Positions 44,473-53,640 of a DNA stretch of 64,000 bases are shown in pieces (the first letter of the stretch is position 1; each line of letters begins with the position of its first letter). Source of the DNA: Thalassobius sp. Cn5-15. Lineage in GTDB: Bacteria > Pseudomonadota > Alphaproteobacteria > Rhodobacterales > Rhodobacteraceae. A program made the position numbers and the translations under genes. Below the pieces are notes generated by a model, which was not told where the DNA came from, made no database searches, and was given only the letters and a program-made list of their open reading frames with translations. The DNA is taken from NCBI RefSeq assembly GCF_022347685.1, contig NZ_JAKRGF010000002.1:186001-250000 (forward strand), in the 5' to 3' direction.

Positions 44473-45081
44473 TCATTGGGCGCCCTCCATCTCTTTTTGT
44501 CTCAACGCGGCATAGTCGTGCGGGGTGTCCACATCTGTATAGAAACCCGGCGCGCGCAGCGGCGCGAACTGGACAAGCTCCGGTCGATCCCGCGTGAGGC
44601 GCATACAGCCCGGACGGTCGGGGTTTTCTGTCAGACGGGGTCGTAGAACGCGCGGCACAATGATGGGGTTCCCGCGCACGGCGCCCTGTTTGGGCACGGT
44701 AATTTTACGGGAATCGTTGGAACGATGCCAACGCATCAGCTGCCTGAGGTCGTCTGCCTGCAGATAGGCTTGATCCGCCAATCCGATCAGCAACAGATCC
44801 GCATCAGATACCACCCCAAGACCAGTTGCGACAGACCCGGGCTGACCTTGGCCAAAGTCGTTGTTGTGGGCAAAGACAAGCGGCAGCCCGGCCAGTGCTG
44901 CGCGCACCTCGCACGCTTGATGTCCAGTGACAACAGTCAGCGGGGATGTCACGACCGACAGATAGGTTTCTGCCAGATGCCGCACCATGGGTTTACCCGC
45001 GACATGCAGCAACAGCTTGTTGCGGTCCCCCATGCGGCGAGACAGGCCGGCGGCCAGCAGGATTGCGGCAACATCATCCAT
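44473..45081 (-). CDS. MocA/MobA-like molybdenum cofactor nucleotidyltransferase
   Basis: 202 residues. AAILLAAGLSRRMGDRNKLLLHVAGKPMVRH is the nucleotide-binding signature of MobA/MocA enzymes. VVTGHQACEV, DLLLIGLADQAYL and RGNPIIVPR follow. MocA attaches CMP to the molybdopterin cofactor, making the cytosine dinucleotide form that CO dehydrogenase uses, which fits its position among cox genes. Start at 45081; it overlaps the XdhC-type gene by 8 bases. Confidence 0.86.
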   Translation of the reverse strand: MDDVAAILLAAGLSRRMGDRNKLLLHVAGKPMVRHLAETYLSVVTSPLTVVTGHQACEVRAALAGLPLVFAHNNDFGQGQPGSVATGLGVVSDADLLLIGLADQAYLQADDLRQLMRWHRSNDSRKITVPKQGAVRGNPIIVPRVLRPRLTENPDRPGCMRLTRDRPELVQFAPLRAPGFYTDVDTPHDYAALRQKEMEGAQ

Positions 45082-45856
45082 CTGCGGCCACCGTTTCTGC
45101 GCGGCGCACGCGCAATAATTGCGCCAGTATCGACAGAGCGATTTCTTCTGGCGTGACAGCGCCCAGATCCAATCCGGCAGGCGCATTTACGCGGCCGGTT
45201 TTATCCGGCCCAATCCCTAGACTGTGAAGCTTCTGGGCAAGGGTCGCGAATTTCCGGCCGCTGCCGACAAAGGCAACATATCTTGCCTCACCCGAGAGCG
45301 CCGCCTTCAGCGCGTCAAGGTCGCCCTGCCCTTGTGTCGCAATCACGATAAACGTTTGCTGCGCACTGGCAGTTTCGGGCGCAATAGTGGCCGAGACAGA
45401 CCAGTGAAACTGCTGGGCAAGTGTACTGAGCGCCTGTGCAACAGGAGAGGTTCCCATGACCACCAATGCGGGCATCGGCAGGCAAGGTTCAATAAAGATG
45501 TCGACGGTGCCACGTGACGGGCACCCATTGCGCGCGAAATGCGTGCCGTCAACGGTATCTCCGGGGGCTATTCCCTTTTCGGCCAGCAGGTCTTCTGGCG
45601 CGACAGATATCAGCTGCGGCGCGCCGCTTTGCAGGGCCTTGAGAGCAGCACGCTTGACCGCGCCGCGCGTACAGCCCCCGCCCAGCCAGCCATGGACAAT
45701 CGTGCCGTCTGCACTCAGCAGCGCCTTTGCACCCGGCTTGGCCGCCGTGGCACCCGCCGTCCGCACGATCGTTGCAAAGGCAAAGGGCACTTGCCGCGCG
45801 CGTAACTCCTGTGCTGCATCGGCCAAACCGGTATCAAGGATCTCTGCCGGACTCAT
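45074..45856 (-). CDS. coxF: XdhC/CoxF-family protein
   Basis: 260 residues. FATIVRTAGATAAKPGAKALLSADGTIVHGWLGGGCTRGAV carries the conserved Gly-Gly-Gly-Cys, and PALVVMGTSPVAQALSTLAQQF plus YVAFVGSGRKFATL form the second half. CoxF is needed for building the Cu-containing active site of CO dehydrogenase in Oligotropha; the assignment here is by position after coxE and by the XdhC fold. It overlaps coxE by 4 bases and the MocA-like gene by 8. Confidence 0.85.
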   Translation of the reverse strand: MSPAEILDTGLADAAQELRARQVPFAFATIVRTAGATAAKPGAKALLSADGTIVHGWLGGGCTRGAVKRAALKALQSGAPQLISVAPEDLLAEKGIAPGDTVDGTHFARNGCPSRGTVDIFIEPCLPMPALVVMGTSPVAQALSTLAQQFHWSVSATIAPETASAQQTFIVIATQGQGDLDALKAALSGEARYVAFVGSGRKFATLAQKLHSLGIGPDKTGRVNAPAGLDLGAVTPEEIALSILAQLLRVRRAETVAADG

Positions 45857-47034
45857 AGCGCCCCCAATTCGGTTTCCAGCGCCGCCAGATCGTCCAGCGT
45901 ATTGGCCGCCTTGAACAGGTCAAGATGCGGCAGCGCCGCTGCCATGCCACCGACGACCGGCGCGTAATCACGCCATCCTTTCAGCGGGTTAAGCCAGATG
46001 ATTGTGCAGCCTCGTTTTTTAAGTTTGCCCAGTGCAGCATCCAGTTGGTCCGGCGGTTCGGTATCGCAACCATCAGACAAGATCACGACAACGCTGCGGC
46101 CATTAACAAACCGTTTGGCGTATGTCTCCGCGAACTGCTGCAGCGATGGACCAATCTTGGACCCGCCACCAAACCCGTCGGCCATGAGCGACATACGCCC
46201 GATCGCACGCATCGCGTCCTTGTCACGCAAGGCTTCGGTGATCCGGACAAGGCGGGTATGAAACAGATAGGCATCCGCGTCTTTGTCGGCCCGCATCAGA
46301 CCAGCCAGAAACGCAAGAAACACCTGCGCATACACATTCATGGACCCGGACACATCACACAGGGCCACGATCTTACGCGTGCGATCGGGGCGGCGTTTAC
46401 GCAAAAGACGCAAAGGTTCCCCGCCGGTCGCAAGACTACGCCGGATGGTCTTGCGGAAATGCAGCCTGTCGCCCTTGCGGGCGGCGATACGACGCCGCGA
46501 GCGTTTGTCGCGCAGAGAGGCCCCCAGGCGACGCGCGACGGCCTCTGCCTCGGCAATTTCCTCGGCCCGCACAAGGTCGCGCAGATCGCGACGGCTGAGG
46601 TTACGCTGTTCGGTCGCGATCAGCTTGCCAGTGCCATCACTGTCCGTCTCGGCGTCGTCTGCATCTGGTGTCGTTGAGGTGCCCTGCGCCCCGGCATCCT
46701 TCCCATCGGCATCACGCGAACTGTGAACAGCGTCGCTCAATGTCTCTTGCGGTTTAGGAATGATACGTTGTTTTACCCGTCCTGCATCCATCCAATAGCT
46801 GTCAAAGAGGGCATCAAACCGCGCTGCCTCGTCTTGGCAACCGGTACAGATCGCGCGTAACGCGCGGCGACATTCGTCCGAAGCTGCAGCATTTACCTGC
46901 GTCAGGGCAGTCAGGCTAAGATCCGCCTCCGTCACACCCAATTTCATTCCGTTGTCGCGCAAATGCGCCATAAATCCGACGACGCGCGCGGCTGGCCCCG
47001 GATCGCGGGCGGCAAAGCGGGTGACCCTGCTCAT
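45853..47034 (-). CDS. coxE: VWA-domain protein CoxE
   Basis: 393 residues. A Lys/Arg-rich middle (LRDKRSRRRIAARKGDRLHFRKTIRRSL) precedes the VWA domain, whose MIDAS motif is CDVSGSMN; later GGGSKIGPSLQQF and VVILSDGCDTEPP complete metal binding. CoxE works with the AAA ATPase CoxD in assembling the CuSMoO2 cluster of CO dehydrogenase. An acidic linker (PDADDAETDSDGTG) lies before residue 140. It overlaps coxD and coxF by 4 bases each. Confidence 0.92.
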   Translation of the reverse strand: MSRVTRFAARDPGPAARVVGFMAHLRDNGMKLGVTEADLSLTALTQVNAAASDECRRALRAICTGCQDEAARFDALFDSYWMDAGRVKQRIIPKPQETLSDAVHSSRDADGKDAGAQGTSTTPDADDAETDSDGTGKLIATEQRNLSRRDLRDLVRAEEIAEAEAVARRLGASLRDKRSRRRIAARKGDRLHFRKTIRRSLATGGEPLRLLRKRRPDRTRKIVALCDVSGSMNVYAQVFLAFLAGLMRADKDADAYLFHTRLVRITEALRDKDAMRAIGRMSLMADGFGGGSKIGPSLQQFAETYAKRFVNGRSVVVILSDGCDTEPPDQLDAALGKLKKRGCTIIWLNPLKGWRDYAPVVGGMAAALPHLDLFKAANTLDDLAALETELGAL

Positions 47035-47906
47035 GCTGCCTGCCCCGCAATGCGGACGGCAACGTCGGCGGTGATCTGCGCCTGATCGCTTTGGGTTTTC
47101 AGAAGTGTGGCGAGTGTCGATTGCAAGACCGCCGGACTATCGGTTAGGTCGGCAATTCCAAGTCCCATCAGCGCCGCTGCAAAATCAAGCGTTTCGGCGA
47201 TACCGGGTGTCTTTTCCAGGTCCTGTTCGCGCAGCTTTTGTACGAAGCCGACAATCTGCTGTGCCAACCGCACCTCGACCTGCGGACAGCGCGCCCTGAG
47301 GATCGCCAACTCCGTCGCACGATCAGGGTAATCAACGTATGTGTAAAGGCAGCGACGGCGCAACGCGTCTGATAAATCCCGTGTTCCGTTTGATGTCAGG
47401 ATCACGATCGGCTTGCAGGTGGCTGTGATCGTGCCCAGTTCGGGCACCGAGACCTGATAATCTGACAGGACCTCCAGCAAGTAGGCCTCAAACTCTTCAT
47501 CCGCGCGATCGATTTCATCAATCAGAAGCACAGGAGGCTTGTCTTGAGTGATCGCCGCAAGCAACGGACGTTCCAGCAGGAAATCGCGGGAGAAAATACG
47601 ATCTTCGACCACTTTACCGGTCTGGCCATCCTCTGCGGCAGAGCGGATCGTCAACAGCTGGCGTTGGTAGTTCCATTCATAGATGGCCTGCGAAGCATCC
47701 AGACCTTCGTAACACTGAAGGCGGATAAGCGTCGTGTCCTGCGTCAGGCTGAGCGTGCGGGCGATTTCTGTTTTGCCGACACCCGCCGCGCCTTCCAGCA
47801 GCAAAGGCCGCTCCAGCGAGAGCGCAAGGTGCAGCGCCACAGATAGATCGTCGGACGCGACATAGCTTTCCGCAGCCAGCGCGGATTGAAGTGTTTGCCA
47901 AGTCAT
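47031..47906 (-). CDS. coxD: MoxR-type AAA+ ATPase CoxD
   Basis: 291 residues. Walker A LLEGAAGVGKTEIA, Walker B LLIDEIDRADEEFEA, sensor 1 ILTSNGTRDLSDALRRRCLY and arginine finger region are present, typical of MoxR AAA+ proteins. CoxD acts as a chaperone-like ATPase that helps sulfurate and copper-load the CoxL active site. It starts 57 bases after coxL and overlaps coxE by 4 bases. Confidence 0.93.
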   Translation of the reverse strand: MTWQTLQSALAAESYVASDDLSVALHLALSLERPLLLEGAAGVGKTEIARTLSLTQDTTLIRLQCYEGLDASQAIYEWNYQRQLLTIRSAAEDGQTGKVVEDRIFSRDFLLERPLLAAITQDKPPVLLIDEIDRADEEFEAYLLEVLSDYQVSVPELGTITATCKPIVILTSNGTRDLSDALRRRCLYTYVDYPDRATELAILRARCPQVEVRLAQQIVGFVQKLREQDLEKTPGIAETLDFAAALMGLGIADLTDSPAVLQSTLATLLKTQSDQAQITADVAVRIAGQAA

Positions 47907-47963
47907 CTAAAGCTCCGAGGCTGGGGCACGCAGACAAAGTTTCTGCGCGCCCCCCGTTATGGA

Positions 47964-50393
47964 TTAGTCATGCAGACCCAGTTCATTGGCAGTCTTCCAG
48001 ATCCGCCAGTGATCGTGCGGCATATTGGTGTGCCGCAGGCCAAAGGCACGGAAGGCATCCTGCACTGCGTTCGAAAAACATGGGACGCCGCCGACGTGCG
48101 GGCTTTCGCCCACACCTTTTGCCCCGATGGGGTGATGCGGCGATGGCGTCACAGTGTAGTCGGTTTCGTAGTTTGGCACTTCCCAAGCTGTTGGCAGGAA
48201 GAAATCCATTAACGTACCCGTTTTCACGTTGCCCATGTCGTCGTAAGCAATCTCTTGGCCCAGCGCGACGGCCAGCGCTTCGGTCAGGCCGCCGTGCACT
48301 TGCCCTTCGATCACCATCGGATTGATCCGCGTCCCGCAGTCATCCAGTGCATAGAAGCGGCGGATTTCGGTGACACCTGTATCCACATCAATGTCCATGA
48401 CACAGACATAGGCCCCGAACGGATAGGTCATGTTCGGCGGATCATAGTAGCTGACCGCTTCCAGACCTGGTTCGATCCCGGGGATGGCCTGATTGTAGGA
48501 CGCAAAGGCGATTTCCTTCATCGTCTTGAACCGCTCAGGCGCGCCCTTGACCACAAAGCGGTCCACGTCGAATTCAACGTCGTCGTCGTGCACCTCCAGC
48601 AGGTAGGCGGCGATCATCTGGGCCTTGGCACGGATTTTACGACCGGCCATCGCTGTTGCAGCCCCCGCCACCGGCGTCGACCGAGAGCCATAGGTGCCCA
48701 ACCCATAGGGCGCCGTGTCGGTGTCGCCCTCTTCGATCGTGATCGAGTCTGCAGGCAGACCGATTTCCGACGCAAGGATCTGCGCAAATGTCGTCGCGTG
48801 CCCCTGCCCTTGTGAAATCGTGCCCAGCCGCGCAATCGCCGACCCTGTTGGATGAATGCGGATTTCACAGCTGTCAAACATCCCAAGCCCGAGGATATCG
48901 CAGTTTTTAACCGGACCCGCGCCGACAATTTCGGTAAAGAAGCTGAGACCAACGCCCATCAATTTGCGGGTTTCCCCACGTTTGAACGCTTCGACACGTT
49001 CTGCCTGCTCCTTGCGTAAGCCGTCGTAGTCTACGGTCTTCAGCGCCTTGTCCCAAGCGGTGTGATAGTCACCGGAGTCGTATTCCCAGCCCAGTGCGGC
49101 CTGATAGGGGAACTGGTCCTTGCGAATGAAGTTGATCCGGCGCAGCTCTGCCGCGTCCATGTTCAACTCAATCGCCAGCACCTCGATCATCCGTTCGATG
49201 AAGTAGACCGCTTCGGTCACGCGGAAGGAACAGCGATAGCTGACCCCGCCCGGCGCCTTGTTGGTGTAGACGCCATCAACCTCAAGGAAGGCGGTCGGGA
49301 TATCGTAGGATCCGGTGCAGATGTTCATGAAACCGGCCGGAAATTTCGTCGGGTCGGCGCAGGCATCGAACCCGCCGTGGTCGGCGGTGACGTGACAGTG
49401 CAGACCGGTGATTTTGCCGTCCTTGGTCGCCGAAATCCGGCCTTTCATCCAGTAGTCACGCGCAAAGGCCGTGGTCATCAGGTTGTCCATCCGGTCTTCG
49501 ATCCACTTGACCGGCTTGCCGGTCACAATGGAGGCCACAACCGAACAGACATAGCCCGGATAGGCCCCCACCTTGTTTCCGAAACCGCCGCCAATATCAG
49601 GAGAGATTACACGGATGTTGTGTTCTTCAATGCCCGAGATCAGGGACACAATGGTGCGGATTGCATGGGGCGCCTGAAACGTCCCCCAGAGCGTCAGCTT
49701 GCCATTCACCTTGTCCATAGACGCCACACTGCCGCAGGTTTCCAGCGGGCACGGGTGGGTGCGGTGATAGTACATGCTTTCTTCCGCGACAACTTCGGCG
49801 GCATCAATCACCTCAAACGTTGGGTCCTTGTCACCAGCTTCCCACGTAAAAATGTGATTATGGTGCTTTCGGGGACCGTGCGCACCGTCGAGGGCTTTGC
49901 CAGCCTCATCAACCGTATCTTCGCGCAGGACGACATCGGACTCCAACGACTTGAACGGATCAACGAGAACCTCCAGTTCTTCGTAGTCCACCTCAACCGC
50001 TTCGATCCCGTCCGCCGCTGCATACCGATCTTCGGCGACAACAAAGGCCACTTCCTGACCCTGAAACAGCACCTTTCCGTCGGCCAGTACCATCTGTTTG
50101 TCGCCGGCAAGTGTTGGCATCCAGTGCAAGCCAAGTGGTTCAAGATCCTTCGCGGTCAGAACTGCCAGAACGCCCGGCACCTCTAACGCTGCCGCAGTAT
50201 CGATATTCTTGATCCGTGCATGAGCGTAAGGGGACCGTACAAAATCACCAAAGAGCATACCGTCCAGCTTGATGTCGTCGACGTAGTTGCCTTTGCCTTG
50301 CGTAAAACGGGCATCCTCGACGCGCTTGCGCGAACAGCCCATGCCTTTGAGGTTCTCTATCCGCTCTTCGCGAGTTGTTGCTTCGTCTTTCAT
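47964..50393 (-). CDS. coxL: Aerobic CO dehydrogenase large subunit CoxL (form I-type)
   Basis: 809 residues, the same length as Oligotropha CoxL. With the start at 50393 the active-site Cys falls exactly at residue 388, supporting this start. The active-site loop reads [10 protein letters not shown]: the Cys-Ser-Phe-Arg of form I is intact, but the usual Ala of AYxCSFR is Ser385. Molybdenum-site segments [30 protein letters not shown] and [17 protein letters not shown] are present. CoxL holds the Cu-S-Mo centre and oxidises CO to CO2. It overlaps coxS by 4 bases. The open frame upstream lies inside coxS and is not used. Confidence 0.95.
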   Translation of the reverse strand: MKDEATTREERIENLKGMGCSRKRVEDARFTQGKGNYVDDIKLDGMLFGDFVRSPYAHARIKNIDTAAALEVPGVLAVLTAKDLEPLGLHWMPTLAGDKQMVLADGKVLFQGQEVAFVVAEDRYAAADGIEAVEVDYEELEVLVDPFKSLESDVVLREDTVDEAGKALDGAHGPRKHHNHIFTWEAGDKDPTFEVIDAAEVVAEESMYYHRTHPCPLETCGSVASMDKVNGKLTLWGTFQAPHAIRTIVSLISGIEEHNIRVISPDIGGGFGNKVGAYPGYVCSVVASIVTGKPVKWIEDRMDNLMTTAFARDYWMKGRISATKDGKITGLHCHVTADHGGFDACADPTKFPAGFMNICTGSYDIPTAFLEVDGVYTNKAPGGVSYRCSFRVTEAVYFIERMIEVLAIELNMDAAELRRINFIRKDQFPYQAALGWEYDSGDYHTAWDKALKTVDYDGLRKEQAERVEAFKRGETRKLMGVGLSFFTEIVGAGPVKNCDILGLGMFDSCEIRIHPTGSAIARLGTISQGQGHATTFAQILASEIGLPADSITIEEGDTDTAPYGLGTYGSRSTPVAGAATAMAGRKIRAKAQMIAAYLLEVHDDDVEFDVDRFVVKGAPERFKTMKEIAFASYNQAIPGIEPGLEAVSYYDPPNMTYPFGAYVCVMDIDVDTGVTEIRRFYALDDCGTRINPMVIEGQVHGGLTEALAVALGQEIAYDDMGNVKTGTLMDFFLPTAWEVPNYETDYTVTPSPHHPIGAKGVGESPHVGGVPCFSNAVQDAFRAFGLRHTNMPHDHWRIWKTANELGLHD

Positions 50394-50884
50394 TCTGCCG
50401 CCTCCTTGGCCGCATTCATCTCTGCAGCAGCAGCCTGAATGGACTTCACAATGTTCTGATAGCCCGTGCAGCGGCAGATATTGCCAGCCATACCAAAGCG
50501 GATTTCCTCTTCGGTCGGGTCGGGATTTTCCTCCAGCAGCTTGGTCGCACGGGTGATCATCCCCGGGGTGCAATAGCCGCATTGCAAACCGTGGTGTTCT
50601 TTGAAGGCGGTTTGCAGCGGATGCAGATCATCCGGCCCACCCAGTCCTTCGATCGTTGTGACATCCTTGCCGTTCGCTTGTGCCACAAACATCGTGCAGG
50701 CTTTCACCGATTTGCCATCAATGGTGACGGTGCAGGCCCCGCAATGTGAGGTATCGCACCCAATATGCGGGCCAGTGATGTTGAGCCGCTCGCGCAAAGT
50801 ATAAATCAGCAACTCACGCGGTTCAGTGAGGAATTCCTCCTCCTTGCCGTTCACCGTGATTGAGTAATGTTGTTTCTTTCCCAT
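50390..50884 (-). CDS. coxS: CO dehydrogenase small 2Fe-2S subunit CoxS
   Basis: 164 residues. The N-terminal plant-type 2Fe-2S motif is [25 protein letters not shown], and the second cluster uses CGYCTPGMI and [10 protein letters not shown]. It carries electrons from the Mo-Cu site of CoxL to the FAD of CoxM. Gene order M-S-L is canonical. It overlaps coxL by 4 bases and lies 13 bases after coxM. Confidence 0.96.
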   Translation of the reverse strand: MGKKQHYSITVNGKEEEFLTEPRELLIYTLRERLNITGPHIGCDTSHCGACTVTIDGKSVKACTMFVAQANGKDVTTIEGLGGPDDLHPLQTAFKEHHGLQCGYCTPGMITRATKLLEENPDPTEEEIRFGMAGNICRCTGYQNIVKSIQAAAAEMNAAKEAAE

Positions 50885-50897
50885 TTCGCTCTCTCCC

Positions 50898-51752
50898 TCA
50901 GGCGCGTGACCAGGCGCGTTCGATCGCGCGACGCAGGATCACGCCTGCGACATGTTTCTTGAAAGCGACAGGACCACGATTGTCTTCGGTCGGGTCGATA
51001 TCGCCGAGCATTGCCTCCATCGCGGTGCGGATCGCAGCGTCGTCAACGGATGTGCCGACCAGCGCAGCACCTGCGGCCTCGGAATAGATCGGTATGTCGC
51101 TGAGGTTCGTCATCGCGATGGAGGCCGACACACAGGATCCGCCCTCTTTCACGATCTGAACAGCCGCCGCTGCGGTGGCATAGTCACCAATCTTGCGCTT
51201 TTGCTTCTCATAGGCGTAGCCGCCCTTCGGGATCGGAACCGTAACTGCGGTCAGAACTTCCTCGTCCTCTCGCGCTGTCATATACGCGGCCTCATAGAAC
51301 GCCCGCGCGGGGATCTCTCTCTCGCCATCAGCGCCAATGACTGTAAAGGTCGCATCAAGGCATTGCATCAACCCCGGCATATCATTGCCGGGATCGCCAT
51401 TTGCGACATTGCCACCAACAGTCCCCATATAGCGCACCTGCGGATCCGCAATCTGCAACGCAGCTTCGCGAAGGATCGGTGCGACGGACGCAAGCGCCTC
51501 ATTGTCGATAATATCGTGCTGGGTGACCATGGCACCGATCCGGATGCCTGCGGCGCTGATCTCAACGTCAGACATCCCACCGACATCCTGAAGATCAATC
51601 AGGTGCGGCACATCCGCCATACGAAGCTTCATCATAGGAATAAGGCTGTGCCCGCCAGCCATAACGCGGGCATCGTCGCCGTGTTCTTCCAGGATAGACA
51701 GAACACCTGCGATATCCTTGGGTCGATAGTACTCAAACCTAGCTGGTATCAT
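50898..51752 (-). CDS. coxM: CO dehydrogenase FAD-binding medium subunit CoxM
   Basis: 284 residues. Starts [21 protein letters not shown]; the FAD-contact motifs are [13 protein letters not shown] and [16 protein letters not shown] (TIGGN-like). It receives electrons from CoxS and passes them to quinone. The Shine-Dalgarno GAGGAGGA just before the ATG is complementary to TCCTCCTCA further upstream, so initiation may be controlled by RNA pairing (see 51759-51792). It follows coxC after 111 bases. Confidence 0.95.
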   Translation of the reverse strand: MIPARFEYYRPKDIAGVLSILEEHGDDARVMAGGHSLIPMMKLRMADVPHLIDLQDVGGMSDVEISAAGIRIGAMVTQHDIIDNEALASVAPILREAALQIADPQVRYMGTVGGNVANGDPGNDMPGLMQCLDATFTVIGADGEREIPARAFYEAAYMTAREDEEVLTAVTVPIPKGGYAYEKQKRKIGDYATAAAAVQIVKEGGSCVSASIAMTNLSDIPIYSEAAGAALVGTSVDDAAIRTAMEAMLGDIDPTEDNRGPVAFKKHVAGVILRRAIERAWSRA

Positions 51753-51758
51753 CTGCTC

Positions 51759-51792
51759 TCCTCCTCAAAGCGATTCAACTTGCTGAGGAGGA
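51759..51792 (-). promoter_or_regulatory. Inverted repeat that can mask the coxM ribosome binding site
   Basis: On the mRNA strand TCCTCCTCA (51792-51784) precedes TGAGGAGGA (51767-51759) by 16 bases. The second arm contains the coxM Shine-Dalgarno, 6 bases before the ATG. The arms pair perfectly over 9 bp, so folding would hide the site. No T-run follows, so this is not a simple terminator. Confidence 0.6.
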
Positions 51793-51863
51793 TCAACGCA
51801 CACGGCGGTATGCAGACGCTTCAGAAAATCAATGAAAAACAGGGTTTTTGCACGAAATGCGCG

Positions 51864-52985
51864 TCAGGTCGCACGAACTGCGCTGACCTGCGACGCCAAT
51901 GCGTCCTGTATTGCCTTCAACTTGGAACGGCTCACAGGCGCAGGGGGCGTGTCGGGGCCAGAGAACACACATTTACCACTGTCTTTCGTCCGCTCAAACC
52001 GGACGACGTGCTGCGGATTGACCAGATAGCTCCGATGGGTCTGAAGAAAGCCCTGCGAGACAAGACGCTTTTTTGCATCGGTCATTGACCACGCGCAGAA
52101 CAACCGTTCGTCCTGCGTATAGACTTGGGTGTAATGCGCATCCGCACGGACAAAGACCACATCCAAAGCAGACACAAAAACCTTCACCCCCTCCCGTTCG
52201 CAAGGAACCTGCAACGGCAGAGGTTCGGGATCAGCAGCAACGTCATCCTCAACCGGCTGCGCCCCCTGAACAGGTCGCGGCAGATACGTCACCCCAACCC
52301 AAAGGCAGGCGCCGAACATGACGAAGCTGAAGAAGATGACACCAAGCGCAAGCGTTTCATTGCTCATCAATGGACCAAACTCAGAGCCGTTTGAAACCAC
52401 TACAAATTTGGTCCCTTTCATGGCTAGGAAATGCACGCTGACCACTGCACTTGCAAAACACGCGGTGCCAAGGAAGATATTCCGGTTGGTCCTCTGGCCA
52501 TATGCAATGCCAATGGCCAGAATGCACAGCGCAATGGCCACAAGTGATGAAATCGCAGCACCAAACGGCGTATAGACCGCGCGGCACAATTCAAGCCCGG
52601 CCATACCGATGTAATGCATCGCCAGGATACCCACACCAATCGTCCCGCCTGCCAGACACACCGTAAAACGGTTACGGACGGTGAAATGCAGGATAATCAG
52701 CGCAGCCCCGACAATCAGAATTGCCGTTAGGGCTGAAATCAACGTGATTGCGGCATCGTAATAGAACAAAATGGGCATCTGTAGGCCCAGCATCGCCACG
52801 AAGTGCATAGCCCATATCCCACCCCCGAGCGCGATTGCGGCCAATGCAATCAATACCTTCTTCTCGAAGTCCGGTTTTGATCCAAGATCCCGTGTCAGAG
52901 ACAGACCAGTGAACCCTGCAACCAGAGCCACCAAACATGACAGCGTAACGAGGAGGGTGTTATGACTGACGTCTAAGAAATCCAT
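51864..52985 (-). CDS. coxC: CoxC-type MHYT/LytTR transcriptional regulator
   Basis: 373 residues. The N-terminal part has about seven membrane helices and the three MHYT-type repeats WAMHFVAM, LAMHYIGMAG and SVHFLAMKG, thought to bind copper and sense CO, O2 or NO. The C-terminal 110 residues are a LytTR DNA-binding domain (VVFVRADAHYTQVYTQDERLFCAWSMTDAKKRL, LQTHRSYLVNPQHVVRFER). This matches CoxC, the membrane-bound activator of cox genes. Start at 52985 (MDFLDVSHNTLL); the longer open frame upstream is AT-rich leader. It is first in the cox cluster, so the activator precedes coxMSL. Confidence 0.9.
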   Translation of the reverse strand: MDFLDVSHNTLLVTLSCLVALVAGFTGLSLTRDLGSKPDFEKKVLIALAAIALGGGIWAMHFVAMLGLQMPILFYYDAAITLISALTAILIVGAALIILHFTVRNRFTVCLAGGTIGVGILAMHYIGMAGLELCRAVYTPFGAAISSLVAIALCILAIGIAYGQRTNRNIFLGTACFASAVVSVHFLAMKGTKFVVVSNGSEFGPLMSNETLALGVIFFSFVMFGACLWVGVTYLPRPVQGAQPVEDDVAADPEPLPLQVPCEREGVKVFVSALDVVFVRADAHYTQVYTQDERLFCAWSMTDAKKRLVSQGFLQTHRSYLVNPQHVVRFERTKDSGKCVFSGPDTPPAPVSRSKLKAIQDALASQVSAVRAT

Positions 52986-53263
52986 GTTTGCAAAGTGACC
53001 AAAAATACCACACTTGGCAAACGCTGTGACGATTTGGATCACACAATTTTGCGAGAAAACCCCAATTTTTTGCCCCAGCCTGTCAGCAGTTTTGATCGAC
53101 CAAATGGAGCAAAACGCATCTGAGTTGCTTGATCCGTCTGGTCCTGAGGAAACCGCAGAAGTCCCAGACACCGCCAAACCGTTTGATGAGATCGTCGTGG
53201 GGTAATCCCCCAATTTTTAGGAGGGGGCAGTAAAATCTGATCCTCCCCCACTGAATTGACCCG

Positions 53264-53293
53264 CCCGTATAATTAAGACCCGTATAATTAAGA
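53264..53293 (+). repeat. Tandem duplication of a 15-bp unit
   Basis: CCCGTATAATTAAGA occurs twice back to back, directly before the insertion-sequence remnant. It probably marks an insertion or slippage event. Confidence 0.65.
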
Positions 53294-53308
53294 AACGGAG
53301 GACCAAGA

Positions 53309-53470
53309 ATGGGAAGAAAGTGTCACAAGCCGAAAAAGAGTGTCGCAAAGCTGCAGCAGGCTGAGGCGCTTTGCGGATCGGATTTCTTACTCACGCGAAG
53401 ACGGACTTCGAACACCCCAAACCACCTTGCCATCCAAGGTGTTAGAGGGATTTTCCAGCCAAAAATGTAA
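53309..53470 (+). pseudogene. Remnant of an IS3-family transposase orfA
   Basis: The frame opens MGRKCHKPKKSVAKLQQAEA, close to the first 20 residues of IS3-family OrfA proteins (pattern MGRKRxKPEEIVAKLRQxD), and then loses similarity and stops at 53470. A Shine-Dalgarno (ACGGAGGA) still precedes it. Only a fragment is left and no other part of an insertion sequence is recognisable. It fills part of the 655-base gap between coxC and the integrase, immediately left of the attachment repeat. Confidence 0.5.
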
Positions 53471-53486
53471 AATGGCGGAGACGAAG
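53471..53486. repeat. Left attachment repeat (att)
   Basis: AATGGCGGAGACGAAG, repeated exactly at 62724-62739. Its complement CTTCGTCTCCGCCA reads as a tRNA 3' end: half of an acceptor stem, discriminator G and CCA, as in tRNA-Ser. No tRNA body adjoins it. With the following bases it also forms a GGCGGA/TCCGCC stem. Confidence 0.75.
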
Positions 53487-53608
53487 TCCGCCTAAGTAGG
53501 GTCCAGAGGGGTCCAAGTGCATCTACCATTAACATTTTAGATCAATGGCTTATGGAAATACTCTTCCAGATAGGTCTTGATAAATCCCCCTACAGCCGCC
53601 CATATTGC

Positions 53609-53628
53609 GTGGGTAGGGCTGTGGGTAG
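53609..53628 (+). repeat. Paired GTGGGTAG repeats before the integrase gene
   Basis: GTGGGTAG at 53609-53616 and 53621-53628, 12 bases apart, ending 12 bases before the integrase ATG. The same pair occurs inside the right end and before the primase. They are candidate arm-type binding sites of the integrase. Confidence 0.55.
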
Positions 53629-53640
53629 AGGATTGCCACC

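Noticed and set aside
49062-50186. 374-residue open frame on the plus strand
   Set aside because: Antisense to coxL, a certain gene.
53471-53500. A tRNA-Ser gene at the left repeat
   Set aside because: Only the last 14 bases of a tRNA-like 3' end are present; the following bases do not form T-arm or anticodon arm.
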